64,000 nucleotides of DNA from Methylobacterium sp. WL1 (GCF_008000895.1 NZ_CP042823.1:2942001-3006000); one strand, 5' to 3'; counted from the first letter of the stretch, positions 7,519-16,032 are shown. Notes: a model not told the origin generated them from the sequence alone. Made by a program: numbers and translations.

Positions 7519-9074
7519 GCGCCCTCGAGCACATCGTATTCGTCACCGGTCGCCTCGCCCGGGCGCGGCTCGAAAAAGTCGCGGCCGGTTTGCCGGCGAC
7601 GATCCGGTGGAGCATCGCGGATGCCGGCGTTAAGGTCGCAGCGCTGATGACGGAAGAAATCATCCGCCGCCGGATCGAGATTCCCGAAGGCGCGACCCGG
7701 ATCGTCCTTCCGGGTCGCTGCCGGGCCGATACCGCCCGGCTGGCCGAGCATTTTCATGTGCCGGTCGAGCGCGGCCCGGACGAGGTGGTCGATCTGCCGG
7801 CCTGGCTGGGGCTCGCCGGGCGCAAGGTGGACCTTTCGAAGCACGACCTGCGGATCTTCTCCGAAATCGTCGATGCCTCGAAGATGACCCCCGACGAGAT
7901 CCTGGCAAAAGGGCTCGACCTGGCCCGCCGCGGCGCCGACGTGATCGACCTGGGCGGGCTGCCGGACACGACCTTCCCGCATCTCGAGGATTCCGTCGCT
8001 GCCCTGAAGGGCGCCGGCCTTCAGGTGAGCGTCGATTCCTTCTCTCTGGACGAGCTCGCCCGGGGCGCCGGGGCCGGGGCGGATTACCTGCTCAGCCTGA
8101 ACATCGACACGCTCGACCTCGCGTTCGAGACCGACGCAGTGCCGATCCTGGTGCCCCTGCGCCCGGACGACCTGCCCTCGCTCGACCGCGCGATCGAGCG
8201 GATGCTGAAGGCCGGGCGCCCGTTCCTGGCCGACCCGATCCTGGAGCCGATCCATCACGGCTTCGTGGATTCAATCGGCCGCTACCGCGACACCCGTGCC
8301 CGCTGGCCCGACATCCAGATGATGATGGGCACCGGCAACCTGACGGAGCTGACCGAGGCCGATTCGCTCGGCGTCACCGCTCTGTTGGTGGGAATGTGCT
8401 CGGAACTGTCGATCGGCAATGTGCTGATCGTCCAGGTTTCGAACCACACCCGCCGCACTGTCGAGGAGCACGACGCCGCCCGGCGGGTGATGTACGCGGC
8501 CAAGGCCGACTCCGCCCTGCCGAAAGGCTATGGGAGCGCGCTGTTGGCCCTTCACGACAAGCGCCCGTTCGTGCAGACCGCTGCGGAAGTTGCCCAGGCT
8601 GCAGGCGAGGTCCGGGATCCGAATTACCGGATCGCGGTCGCCGAGGACGGGATCCACGTCTACAACCGCGACGTCCACAGGGTCGGCACCGACGCGATGG
8701 CCTTCTTCCCCGATCTCGACGTGAGGAGCGACGGCGCCCACGCCTTCTATCTCGGAGCCGAGCTCGCCAAGGCCGAGACCGCCTGGCGGCTCGGCAAGCG
8801 CTACGTCCAGGACGAGGCCCTCGACTGGGGCTGCGCGGCCGACGCTGACGTCGAGGACTCGACCGCGTTCAAGAAGGCCGGACACACCCGCCATTCCGGT
8901 CCCGACGCGCCTCCGCCCGGTACCCGCGATGCACGGCTGGTGAAGCCCGAGGCGGATGCCGACGCCCCAAAGACGATCTCGGAAGTCGAGGTCCGCGACG
9001 AGGCGCAGCCAGAGAACCCGCAGCCCGCAACCAAGCTGGTCTGCGGCCGACTGGTGCCGGCGGACAGGGCCTGA
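7515..9074 (+). CDS. Dihydropteroate-synthase-like protein (DUF6513 type)
   Basis: 519 residues. The start is TTG at 7515, which overlaps the preceding TGA and joins the frame without extra sequence. The N-terminal third (LEHIVFVTGRLARARLEK, then a Rossmann-like region) precedes a dihydropteroate-synthase-like barrel: GADVIDLGGLPDT (residues about 140-155), LQVSVDSFSL, and MMMGTGNLTELTEADSLG. The C-terminus is hydrophilic and Pro/Glu-rich. In organisms with tetrahydromethanopterin, such proteins accompany the archaeal-type C1 genes and are thought to act in making that pterin or the furan cofactor. The exact reaction is not known. Confidence 0.8.
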   Translation: MSALEHIVFVTGRLARARLEKVAAGLPATIRWSIADAGVKVAALMTEEIIRRRIEIPEGATRIVLPGRCRADTARLAEHFHVPVERGPDEVVDLPAWLGLAGRKVDLSKHDLRIFSEIVDASKMTPDEILAKGLDLARRGADVIDLGGLPDTTFPHLEDSVAALKGAGLQVSVDSFSLDELARGAGAGADYLLSLNIDTLDLAFETDAVPILVPLRPDDLPSLDRAIERMLKAGRPFLADPILEPIHHGFVDSIGRYRDTRARWPDIQMMMGTGNLTELTEADSLGVTALLVGMCSELSIGNVLIVQVSNHTRRTVEEHDAARRVMYAAKADSALPKGYGSALLALHDKRPFVQTAAEVAQAAGEVRDPNYRIAVAEDGIHVYNRDVHRVGTDAMAFFPDLDVRSDGAHAFYLGAELAKAETAWRLGKRYVQDEALDWGCAADADVEDSTAFKKAGHTRHSGPDAPPPGTRDARLVKPEADADAPKTISEVEVRDEAQPENPQPATKLVCGRLVPADRA

Positions 9075-9077
9075 GCG

Positions 9078-9668
9078 ATGCCGCTGATCCTCGAGACCAT
9101 CGTCACCACGCTTGCGCCGTCCGGTGAGCTGCATCTCGTGCCGTTTGGGCTGATCGGCAAGGAAAACGGCTACGTGCTGGCGCCGTTCCGACCCTCACCG
9201 ACCATCGTCAATCTCGAGGCCAATCCGTGTTTCGCGGCGTCGAGCCCGAGGGACATCAGAGTCATCGCGGGTGCGGTAACGGGCCGGCGCGAATGGCCGA
9301 CCGTGGCGTGCGCGGTCATTGCCGGCCGGCGGCTAGCCGACAGTTTCGGCCATGCCGAGTTCCAGGTCGCATCGGTCGAGGACCAGGAGACCCGGCCGCG
9401 CTTCCACGGCCGCCTCGTGCATTCGGCCGCCCACGCACCGTTCATTGGCCACAACCGCGCCCAGGCCGCGGTGCTCGAGGCGGCGATCCTCTCGACCCGG
9501 CTCCACATGCTTGAGCCGGACAAGGTGTTGACGGAGATGGCCTACCTCGCCATCGCCATCACCAAGACCGCGGGCCCGCGCGAGCGCGAGGCCTGGGGCT
9601 GGATCGAGGACAAGGTCGCTGAGGCTTTCGGGGCCGAAGCGCGCATTCTCGGTCGGGACGCAAGCTAG
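9078..9668 (+). CDS. DUF447 family protein of the archaeal-type C1 gene set
   Basis: 196 residues. ILETIVTTLAPSGELHLVPFGL at the N-terminus followed by VLAPFRPSPTIVNLEAN suggests a flavin-reductase-like split barrel of the DUF447 type. The family occurs in methanogens and in bacteria that use tetrahydromethanopterin. HNRAQAAVLEAAILSTRLHML forms a long C-terminal helix region. It starts 3 bp after the dihydropteroate-synthase-like gene, so it belongs to the same transcript. A role in methylofuran or methanopterin metabolism is inferred from context; no activity is known to me. Confidence 0.8.
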   Translation: MPLILETIVTTLAPSGELHLVPFGLIGKENGYVLAPFRPSPTIVNLEANPCFAASSPRDIRVIAGAVTGRREWPTVACAVIAGRRLADSFGHAEFQVASVEDQETRPRFHGRLVHSAAHAPFIGHNRAQAAVLEAAILSTRLHMLEPDKVLTEMAYLAIAITKTAGPREREAWGWIEDKVAEAFGAEARILGRDAS

Positions 9669-9783
9669 ATCCGTATCCGAGAAATCGAATGCGGCTCTGA
9701 CACTCACTTGTGACACGCACTCGGACGTAGAACCGGTATCTCGATGCCGGACCGCGCCCCGGAGGCGGGAGGAGCAGGACACG

Positions 9784-10317
9784 ATGAAGAAAATGACCCT
9801 GGCCCTGGCGGCCACGGCCGCCCTGGTGGCGGCGACCGCGCAGGCCCACGGCCCGACCCGGCGCAAGATTTCCGAGTCGATCGAGATCAACGCCCCGGCC
9901 GACAAGGTCTGGGCCGTGATTGGTGACGTTAAGAACGCCGACTGGATGGAGGACGTCATTAAGACCGAGGTCAGCGGCGACGTGCCGAACAAGTTCAAGC
10001 GCACCCTAACGCTGAAGAACGGCAACCAGATTCAAGAGACTAGTAACAAGTACAAGCCGGACGAGAAGCTTTTCTCGTACTACATCGAGAAGGTCGATGT
10101 GAAGGACCTGCCGGCCAACGACTATTCTGCTACGATCACGGTCGAGCCCGCGGGCGACGCCAAGTCCAAGGTCGAGTGGAAAGCCGCCTTTTATCGCGGC
10201 TACATGAACAACGATCCGCCGCCCGAACTCAACGACGAAGCCTCCGAGAAGGGCGTCGGTGCCTGGATCAAGGCGAGCCTCGCCAACTTAAAGGCCAAGG
10301 TCGAGAAGGGCTCGTGA
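9784..10317 (+). CDS. Periplasmic SRPBCC protein, MxaD-like
   Basis: 177 residues with a clear signal peptide (MKKMTLALAATAALVAATAQA) followed by HGPTRRKISESIEINAPADKVW, the opening strand and helix of an SRPBCC/START-like fold; VEPAGDAKSKVEWKAAFYRGYM lies in the last beta sheet. Its size, export signal and domain match MxaD, a periplasmic protein proposed to help electron transfer from methanol dehydrogenase to its cytochrome. No dehydrogenase subunit is in the window, so this may be a xox- or mxa-related paralogue. A good GGAGGAGCAGG ribosome site precedes the ATG. Confidence 0.75.
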   Translation: MKKMTLALAATAALVAATAQAHGPTRRKISESIEINAPADKVWAVIGDVKNADWMEDVIKTEVSGDVPNKFKRTLTLKNGNQIQETSNKYKPDEKLFSYYIEKVDVKDLPANDYSATITVEPAGDAKSKVEWKAAFYRGYMNNDPPPELNDEASEKGVGAWIKASLANLKAKVEKGS

Positions 10318-11327
10318 GCCTACGCGGGTTTGGCAAAAGCGTCCTGCGGTTTTGCGATAAAAACCTGCGCCGTCACCGCAAATGGGGCCAGGCGGCGTTC
10401 GTCGCCGGCCTGTCCCTGACCGCGACGCACGCCCGCGCCGAACAGGCGCGGGAAGCGATCGTGACGACGCAGCTTGGCGGCGCGGTCGAAATTGTCGATC
10501 TCGCAGCCGGCAAGGTGGTGCGTAGCATCAAGCTCGACGGGGCGCCGGCAGGAATCGCCCTGTCGCCCGATCGCAAGCGTGCATACGTCACGCGGCCCGA
10601 AGGTCACGGTCTCGCGGTGCTTGATCTCGATGCCGGCCTCGTTGCCGCAGAAGTGCCGCTGCCGGGTGGACCCTTGGGCGTCGCTGCCGATCCGATGGGC
10701 GTCAAAATCTACGTGGCGGATTGGTACGGGCATCGCCTGTTCGTTTTGACCGAGCGCGACGGCCACCTGATCCCCGATGGCGAGATCGCGGTCGGCGCCT
10801 CGCCATCGGGTATCGCCGTCTCACCCGACGGTGCGACGCTCTACGTGGCCAACCGGGAGGCCAACACGGTCTCCGTGGTCGATGCCAGGACCCGCAAAGA
10901 AACCAAGGTCATCCCCGTCGGGCAGCACCCGTTCGGAATTACCCTGGATGCTGCCACTGGCCGCGCCTACACGGCGAACGTCACGAGCGACGACGTCTCC
11001 GTGATCGATCTGGCGGCCGGACGGGAGATCGGTCGGATCCCAACCGGTCGGCGACCCTATGTGATCGCCCTTACGCAAGGGCGCGGCTTCGTGACCGATC
11101 AGTATGCCGGCAGCGTCACAGCCTTCGATCTCACGACTCTCAAGCCGCTCGCGGATATCGACGTCGGCGATCATCCCGAAGGCATCGCGGCCGACGCTGG
11201 CGGTCGCCTCTACGTCGCCAATTGGGGTGACAACACGCTGAGCGTCCTCGACGGCCGGACGCTGAAGGTGCTGACGACCATCCCGACCGGGAACGGCCCC
11301 CGCGCGTTCGGCGATTTCCTCAGGTAG
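10314..11327 (+). CDS. YVTN beta-propeller protein downstream of mxaD-like gene
   Basis: 337 residues from a GTG overlapping the upstream stop (GTGA). A basic N-terminus leads to a signal core (QAAFVAGLSLTATHARA). At least six blades carry the repeat IAVSPDGATLYVANREANTVSVVDARTRK-type signature (aligned examples GVAADPMGVKIYVADWYG, GITLDAATGRAYTANVTSDDVSVID, GIAADAGGRLYVANWGDNTLSVLDG). Translational coupling to an mxaD-like gene recalls the mxaD-mxaE order of methanol oxidation clusters, but I cannot prove it is MxaE. A periplasmic location is expected. Confidence 0.75.
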   Translation: MSLRGFGKSVLRFCDKNLRRHRKWGQAAFVAGLSLTATHARAEQAREAIVTTQLGGAVEIVDLAAGKVVRSIKLDGAPAGIALSPDRKRAYVTRPEGHGLAVLDLDAGLVAAEVPLPGGPLGVAADPMGVKIYVADWYGHRLFVLTERDGHLIPDGEIAVGASPSGIAVSPDGATLYVANREANTVSVVDARTRKETKVIPVGQHPFGITLDAATGRAYTANVTSDDVSVIDLAAGREIGRIPTGRRPYVIALTQGRGFVTDQYAGSVTAFDLTTLKPLADIDVGDHPEGIAADAGGRLYVANWGDNTLSVLDGRTLKVLTTIPTGNGPRAFGDFLR

Positions 11328-11770
11328 TGCAGCTGCAAGATCGTGGGTCGCCCCCACACCTTCATCGCCCCGTTCAAGGGTGATGGCCGCTTCGAACTGT
11401 TCGCGATGACGGGCGTGTAGCAACCGCGATTGTGAGTAGCGAAAGCACGTCACCGGGCATCCAGACCAACGATGTGGCGTGTGAGCCCTGATCGGTCGAC
11501 CGGAGGCGTCCTTGAATGGAACGCCGTGCCGGACAACCCCGACACAGAGCGGCAGCGCGGCAAGCGGGGCACAGCCTCGCGATCGGAGCGCGCCGGATCA
11601 CTGAGGTAGCCCGCAAGGCCGATCCGGTCCGCACGCATTGCAATCCGCGCCCTCGGCTCGATCGGCGACGTAGCCTGCCCAAGGCTCCGAGAGTCCGCGC
11701 CCGAGAACCGAGCAGGCCGCATGTGAAATGCGCCGAGGAACCTCGAAACGGCCAAGTCGCTTGCCCTTGC
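11328..11770. other. Intergenic stretch with a short in-frame coding-like remnant
   Basis: About 440 bases. Directly after the propeller stop the same frame stays open from 11328 to a TAG at 11418-11420 and reads CKIVGRPHTFIAPFKGDG and on to FELFAMTGV. This looks more protein-like than random sequence but has no start. The remainder shows no supported gene, repeat or terminator. Confidence 0.4.
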
Positions 11771-12037
11771 ATGCCGGACACGACACCCGCAAAGAAGAAA
11801 ACGCCGGCGAAGCCGAAGCGGGCTAAGCCCATCGTGAAACCACCTGCCAAGGTCGGCATGGCTACGCAGCTCGCTGCGATCCAGGACCGCTACCGTCGCG
11901 CCATGACTGCCGCCCTTGATCACCCGCATCGCGAGCAAGGCAATCTGATCCGCATCGCCTTGGCCGCCCTGCTGGCCGAGAAAGTCGCGCTCGGCGTCGC
12001 GGACGGTGAAGAGACGGCTGAGGCTGCGGAATCGTAG
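11771..12037 (+). CDS. Small Lys/Pro/Ala-rich hypothetical protein
   Basis: 88 residues from ATG 11771. The N-terminal 30 residues are Lys/Pro/Ala-rich (TPAKKKTPAKPKRAKPIVKP), like a histone H1-type tail. The rest is helical: MATQLAAIQDRYRRAMTAAL and NLIRIALAALLAEKVALGVA, ending in an acidic tail. The basic N-terminus could bind nucleic acid, but no family is recognised. The frame is open upstream, but the Arg-rich translation there does not look coding, so the ATG before the Lys-rich part was chosen. Confidence 0.5.
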   Translation: MPDTTPAKKKTPAKPKRAKPIVKPPAKVGMATQLAAIQDRYRRAMTAALDHPHREQGNLIRIALAALLAEKVALGVADGEETAEAAES

Positions 12038-12170
12038 TTCCTGGCGCCCGTGCGAAGGCAACTGCCCGCCGCGAAAGCGTCTTGCCCGACCATTCAGGTA
12101 AGACGCTCCCGATCTATGCCGGGCCTCCGCAACCATCCATTGGGTCTAATCCACGGAACGAACCGATCGC

Positions 12171-12371
12171 TCAGTCCAGCTGACGGTTTGGCGCCCGACG
12201 GTAGGCGATGCGGGCGATGACAAGGGCGCCACCGATCTGGAGAAAACCGGATTCACCGAGATCCGCCGGCGCATAATGCGCCTGGATCAGCAATCGTGTC
12301 AGCGCGTTCAGCGCAAGGAGAGTCAGGCAGAAGGCTGCTGCAGCGAGCAGACTGGCGACGAACTCGGGCAT
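12171..12371 (-). CDS. Small hypothetical membrane protein
   Basis: 66 residues. One strong hydrophobic segment (VASLLAAAAFCLTLLALNAL, residues 5-24) and a second weaker one (GFLQIGGALVIARIAY), ending in a short basic tail (RRAPNRQLD). No recognised family. It stands alone on the minus strand between a small plus-strand gene and the alpha/beta hydrolase. Confidence 0.5.
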   Translation of the reverse strand: MPEFVASLLAAAAFCLTLLALNALTRLLIQAHYAPADLGESGFLQIGGALVIARIAYRRAPNRQLD

Positions 12372-12442
12372 GCTTCGTTTCCCGTGTCGAACACGGACAG
12401 AGTAGCAAGCCCTACGCCAAGGGAAAGGCGGGTGTTTGTCGA

Positions 12443-13615
12443 TCAGCGCTTTCTACCTGGCGAAGCCGGAGTGGCTGCCTGGGCCGCCGGCGCCGCCAGT
12501 CGGGGCGTTTCCACCGAGAGGCGCTTCACCGGCCACCCGTCGCTCCAGCGCTCCATGTCTGCGAGCCGCGGATTGTTCTTCATCGCATTCGCGTCCGAGC
12601 CGGCGAAGGCAGCGGCAGCGGCGATGTCGAAGGTCTTCCAGAACCCGAGGTAGTCCAGCGCGTCGACGCGGGCGATATTGATCTGTGCGACCAGCGTCTG
12701 CTGTTCGCCGGTCAACGCCATATCGGCGGACCAGCGGAACGGCGGCGGCTTCGGGGCGTCCTTGGCCGCGTCCTTTGGATCCGGCCCCGGCTTGATCGCG
12801 CCGCCATCATAGGCTGTGTCGGTTCCGGCGGGAGCCGCGAGCGTGGCCGTCAGAGCGGGGAAGCCGTGATCGTCCGAGAGGGCGCGCACGAACAGCTTAC
12901 GCTCCAGCGGTACGGCACTCGCTTCACGCAGCAGCCGTTTCGCCGCGAGGTCCGCCGCCCGGGTATCCTTGTCGCCGACCATGGCGATGAGCAGGGTGGA
13001 GGACTCGATGCCGGACAGCTCCGTCAGCGCGATTCCCCGCGATTTGGGGCCGCTGGCGATGCCGCCCGGCGCGGCCATGAAGATCAGCTTCGGGACGGGG
13101 AGGCCATGCTGCTTGGCGTCGGCGGCCATGTCCATGGCGAGCGGGGCGCCAGCCAGGTGCCCGATTAGGGCGACGCGGCCGAGATCGGGTTTGGCGTCCG
13201 CGTCCGAGGCCAAATCCGCCAGCGCCGCTTTGACCAGGCTTTCGGCGAGGCCGGGTGCGTCGGCCGGGCGCGTCCGGTTCACGTCCTGAAAGCGCGGGTA
13301 GAGCACAAGCCAACCCTGGCGGGTGAGATGGTCGATCCAGCCGCCGTAGCTTTGCGGATTGACCACGCCCCATCCGTGCAGGAACACAACCACGGGCCGG
13401 CCGGCCTCCGGGACGGCGCCCGCAGCGTGGAACGCGAACGTCGTCGCGGTCCCACGCCCGAGCAGACGCTTCACGATCGTCGCCTTGCGGTCGCCGAAAC
13501 CGCCGGCCCCCTCAGACGGCTGCGGCGGCGGGGACGCGGCTTGGGCAACGCTCAACCCCGCAAGCGCCAGGATCACACCGGCGGCAAACGATCCGCGAAG
13601 AACATTGAGACGCAT
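12443..13615 (-). CDS. Secreted alpha/beta hydrolase lacking the nucleophile serine
   Basis: 390 residues with a signal peptide (GSFAAGVILALAGLSVAQA). The fold is clear: PVVVFLHGWGVVNPQSYGGWI is the oxyanion strand-loop, LARQGWLVLYPRF the next strand, and SDDHGFPALT can supply the catalytic His. The nucleophile elbow, normally GxSxG, reads IGHLAGAP, so Ser is replaced by Leu. A hydrolase mechanism of the usual kind is therefore not possible, and the protein may be a binding protein or a lost enzyme. The C-terminal half adds a helical DYLGFWKTFDIAAAAAF region and a Pro/Ala tail. Stand-alone gene. Confidence 0.75.
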   Translation of the reverse strand: MRLNVLRGSFAAGVILALAGLSVAQAASPPPQPSEGAGGFGDRKATIVKRLLGRGTATTFAFHAAGAVPEAGRPVVVFLHGWGVVNPQSYGGWIDHLTRQGWLVLYPRFQDVNRTRPADAPGLAESLVKAALADLASDADAKPDLGRVALIGHLAGAPLAMDMAADAKQHGLPVPKLIFMAAPGGIASGPKSRGIALTELSGIESSTLLIAMVGDKDTRAADLAAKRLLREASAVPLERKLFVRALSDDHGFPALTATLAAPAGTDTAYDGGAIKPGPDPKDAAKDAPKPPPFRWSADMALTGEQQTLVAQINIARVDALDYLGFWKTFDIAAAAAFAGSDANAMKNNPRLADMERWSDGWPVKRLSVETPRLAAPAAQAATPASPGRKR

Positions 13616-13709
13616 GAGGGGCTCGACTGAGAGACGCGATGCGCCGGCAGGTCAGAGCGCGCTGAATAGCAGATTCATTGGCCTTGGCGACTCATCCCGA
13701 CCTGATCGG

Positions 13710-13910
13710 TCAGGCGCCGCAAGCGCGCTCGGATTCCGGACGGTCCAGGCGCTCGGCCAGCGCCAGGATCTCGGCTGGGACGGCATCGGCGATGGGCCTG
13801 TAGTGCGCGCGCAGCTCGTCGGTCACCGTGTCGAGGAGATCGGCCTCCTGATGGGCGTCCCAAGAGCGCCGACGCAGGGAATCGGCGTAGTTGGCAGCGA
13901 CGATGAGCAT
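13710..13910 (-). CDS. Small hypothetical protein with NepR-like pattern
   Basis: 66 residues, acidic, without membrane segments. The middle reads ELRAHYRPIADAVPAEILAL followed by AERLD. That resembles the core of NepR anti-sigma proteins (LRxxY...VPxxhxxLhxxL), with one residue fewer before the VP. It lies 80 bp downstream of a single-domain receiver gene on the same strand. NepR genes normally sit beside ecfG and phyR, which are not here, so this is only a resemblance. Confidence 0.45.
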   Translation of the reverse strand: MLIVAANYADSLRRRSWDAHQEADLLDTVTDELRAHYRPIADAVPAEILALAERLDRPESERACGA

Positions 13911-13990
13911 GATTGATCTGAGCTGCCGACGGAGTTGCTCGGGATCGGGGGTCTTGCGCCCCGGGAGTGCCGTACAACCCGGAGTAGGTC

Positions 13991-14446
13991 TCAGGTTTCC
14001 AGACCCGGCATAATTAATTTTCCGCCCGGTCCGATCACCGCCGGGCCGGTCGACGCCGACGGACGACCGGCCGCCTGCTCGACCCAGGCCAGAATATCCT
14101 CGGCGCGCCAGGGCTTCGGGATGAAGGTCGCCGACATGCGCAGGTCGCTCGGCTGGTCGCCCGCATCCCCGGAGGTCAGCAGCACCCGGACCCGCGGCCA
14201 GGTCACGCCGATGATCCGCGCAAGTTCGAAGCCGCCGATCGGTCCGGGCGTACGCACGTCGGAGAACACGACGCTGACTTCGTCCGCGCGGTCGTTGAGG
14301 ATGGCGAGCGCCCGTTCGGCAGTCTCAGCCTCGATCACCGTGAAGCCGGTATCCTCCAGGAGCGTGGCCGCGAGGAAGCGCTCGTCGGGTTGGTCCTCCA
14401 CGACGAGGATGACGGGCTTCTGTCCGGGCTGTACCGAGTCGCTCAT
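13991..14446 (-). CDS. Single-domain response regulator (receiver protein)
   Basis: 151 residues. A receiver domain fills residues about 12-130: VILVVEDQPDERFLAATLLE with the acidic pair, VVFSDVRTPGPIGGFELARI with the phospho-acceptor Asp, LLTSGDAGD with the switch Thr/Ser, and FIPKPWRAEDI with the conserved Lys. There is no output domain; the tail is a short Gly/Pro-rich extension. Such proteins pass phosphate between kinases or act by protein binding. No histidine kinase is adjacent. The start at 14446 gives a compact N-terminus (MSDSVQPGQKP). Confidence 0.85.
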   Translation of the reverse strand: MSDSVQPGQKPVILVVEDQPDERFLAATLLEDTGFTVIEAETAERALAILNDRADEVSVVFSDVRTPGPIGGFELARIIGVTWPRVRVLLTSGDAGDQPSDLRMSATFIPKPWRAEDILAWVEQAAGRPSASTGPAVIGPGGKLIMPGLET

Positions 14447-14637
14447 GGGCCGGGACACTCTACAGGGGCTGAACGGCGGTCGCGACGATCGGTTCAACGC
14501 TCCGATCGCAGCGAATGGCCGGACCCGCGCAGGCACAGATCCTCCTGCGACCCTGGCATATTCGGCAAGTTGTGGCCGTGTCCCGGGAAGCACAGCCATC
14601 CAGGAACATCCTGGTAAGACCGCCAGGATCGGTTTGA

Positions 14638-15510
14638 TCAGCCGACGCCGTTGGCTTTCAGGAAGGCGAGAGCGCGGGTCCAGCCGTCCTCGGCGGCGTC
14701 CTTGCGGTAGCTCGGCCGATAATCCGCGTGGAATCCGTGCGGCGCATCCGGGTAGATCACCAGTTCGACGCTCCTGCCCGCCTGCCTGGCCTTGTCGCGC
14801 GCTTCCTCTGCGGAGGCCGGCGGGATGCCGGTATCGGCGCCGCCGTAGAGTGCAAGCAACGGCGCGTGGATCTCGGCCGCGACATCTCCGGCTGTGCGCG
14901 GCTGGATAGCAGTCCGATCACCGCCGAGGGGGCCATACCATGCGACCGCCGCCTTCAGGTCGCGACGATGCGCCGCGTACAGCCAAGCGTCGCGACCACC
15001 GCGGCACCAACCCATCACGCCGAGCCGACCGGCATCGCCCTTGGCAGCGGAGGCGGCCCAAGCCGCGGTGGCGTCGAGATCGCCGATCCACTGCGCGTCC
15101 GGCGTCTTCGAGATGATGTCCCGGATGATGATCTTGGGATCGGTCATGGTCGAGAGGTCGCCCTGCCGTGCATATAGTTCGGGCGCGACGGCGCAGTATC
15201 CAGCCTTGGCGAGGCGACGGCAGATGTCTTTGATGTACTCGTGAACCCCGAAGATCTCTTCGATCACCAGCACGATCGGAAACGGCCCCGCCCCATTGGG
15301 TACCGCCCGGTAGGCGGGCATCGGACCATCTGCCGCGGGGATCTTGACCTCGCCGGCCTCGATACCGGTGGCATCGGTGTGAATCGCCTGCGCCTCGACA
15401 CGGGTCGTCGCGACAGTCAAGCCACTGATGAGACTGGTCATCACGAAGCCGCGCCGCGACAATGGCGGTGTCATCAGCCCGTCGAGTTCGGCGTGATTGC
15501 TGTCTGCCAT
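14638..15510 (-). CDS. Dienelactone hydrolase family protein with Tat-like signal
   Basis: 290 residues. The N-terminus has a twin-Arg motif (LSRRGFVMTSLISGLTVATT), suggesting Tat export. The hydrolase domain shows VLVIEEIFGVHEYIKDICRR (dienelactone hydrolase signature), the Cys nucleophile elbow GVMGWCRGGR, and an Asp/His pair in LYGGADTGIPP and YPDAPHGFHADYRPSY. Family members hydrolyse dienelactones or related esters; the true substrate here is unknown. The start at 15510 was chosen because it gives the twin-Arg signal at the expected distance. Confidence 0.85.
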   Translation of the reverse strand: MADSNHAELDGLMTPPLSRRGFVMTSLISGLTVATTRVEAQAIHTDATGIEAGEVKIPAADGPMPAYRAVPNGAGPFPIVLVIEEIFGVHEYIKDICRRLAKAGYCAVAPELYARQGDLSTMTDPKIIIRDIISKTPDAQWIGDLDATAAWAASAAKGDAGRLGVMGWCRGGRDAWLYAAHRRDLKAAVAWYGPLGGDRTAIQPRTAGDVAAEIHAPLLALYGGADTGIPPASAEEARDKARQAGRSVELVIYPDAPHGFHADYRPSYRKDAAEDGWTRALAFLKANGVG

Positions 15511-15593
15511 GATCTTCCCTCCCGCGGTCCTACGTAGAGGGCTATCCGCCGGCACCGGCCATGGTCAAATGCGTCCGCAGCACACCCGAACCT

Positions 15594-15998
15594 TCACGCG
15601 CCTGCCGCCGCCAGTGCGCGCCTGACCGGCTTGGCCGCGACACGGACCGTCGCCGGAGCCGCGCGGGGCTTCAGCACGTCCGCAAGCGTTACGAAGCTGT
15701 CCGGCGTGGATGCGTTCACTGCTCGGATCCCGTAGCCCAATGCAAAGGATCGAGTCAGGTCGGCATCGCGCGCGATTCCGAATTGGTCGAGCGCTGCCAG
15801 GAATGCCTCGCGAAACAGGCTTGGCCGGCACCAGGACTTTTCGGCCATCTGCAGCGGCCAGTCCCAAAGGTTTTCGGCCCGCCGCGTCGTAAGGCCGTCC
15901 CGGCTGATGAAGTAACCCGTGCAACGGTGCTCTAGCCCGTCCGCGCTCACCGACCAATCGTCGTTGCCGAACAGCTCGGCATCGGCCACGTTGCTCAT
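15594..15998 (-). CDS. Hypothetical protein
   Basis: 134 residues from ATG 15998 (an ATG at 16052 would add 18 residues of poor composition). Sequence features: DGLEHRCTGYFISRDGLTTRR, NLWDWPLQMAEKSWCRPSLFREAFLAAL and a basic Ala/Val-rich tail (PATVRVAAKPVRRALAAAGA). The tail resembles the positively charged extensions of some nucleic-acid-binding proteins. I do not recognise the domain. Three CCGGAACA direct repeats lie upstream of the start (16033-16064). Confidence 0.6.
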   Translation of the reverse strand: MSNVADAELFGNDDWSVSADGLEHRCTGYFISRDGLTTRRAENLWDWPLQMAEKSWCRPSLFREAFLAALDQFGIARDADLTRSFALGYGIRAVNASTPDSFVTLADVLKPRAAPATVRVAAKPVRRALAAAGA

Positions 15999-16032
15999 CG
16001 GGTCCTCCGCGCAAGGCCGGCACTCCGAAGCG

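Noticed and set aside
11374..11859. A 161-residue minus-strand frame opposite the small Lys-rich gene
   Set aside because: Cys/Arg-rich, random-looking translation; it is a shadow of plus-strand sequence.
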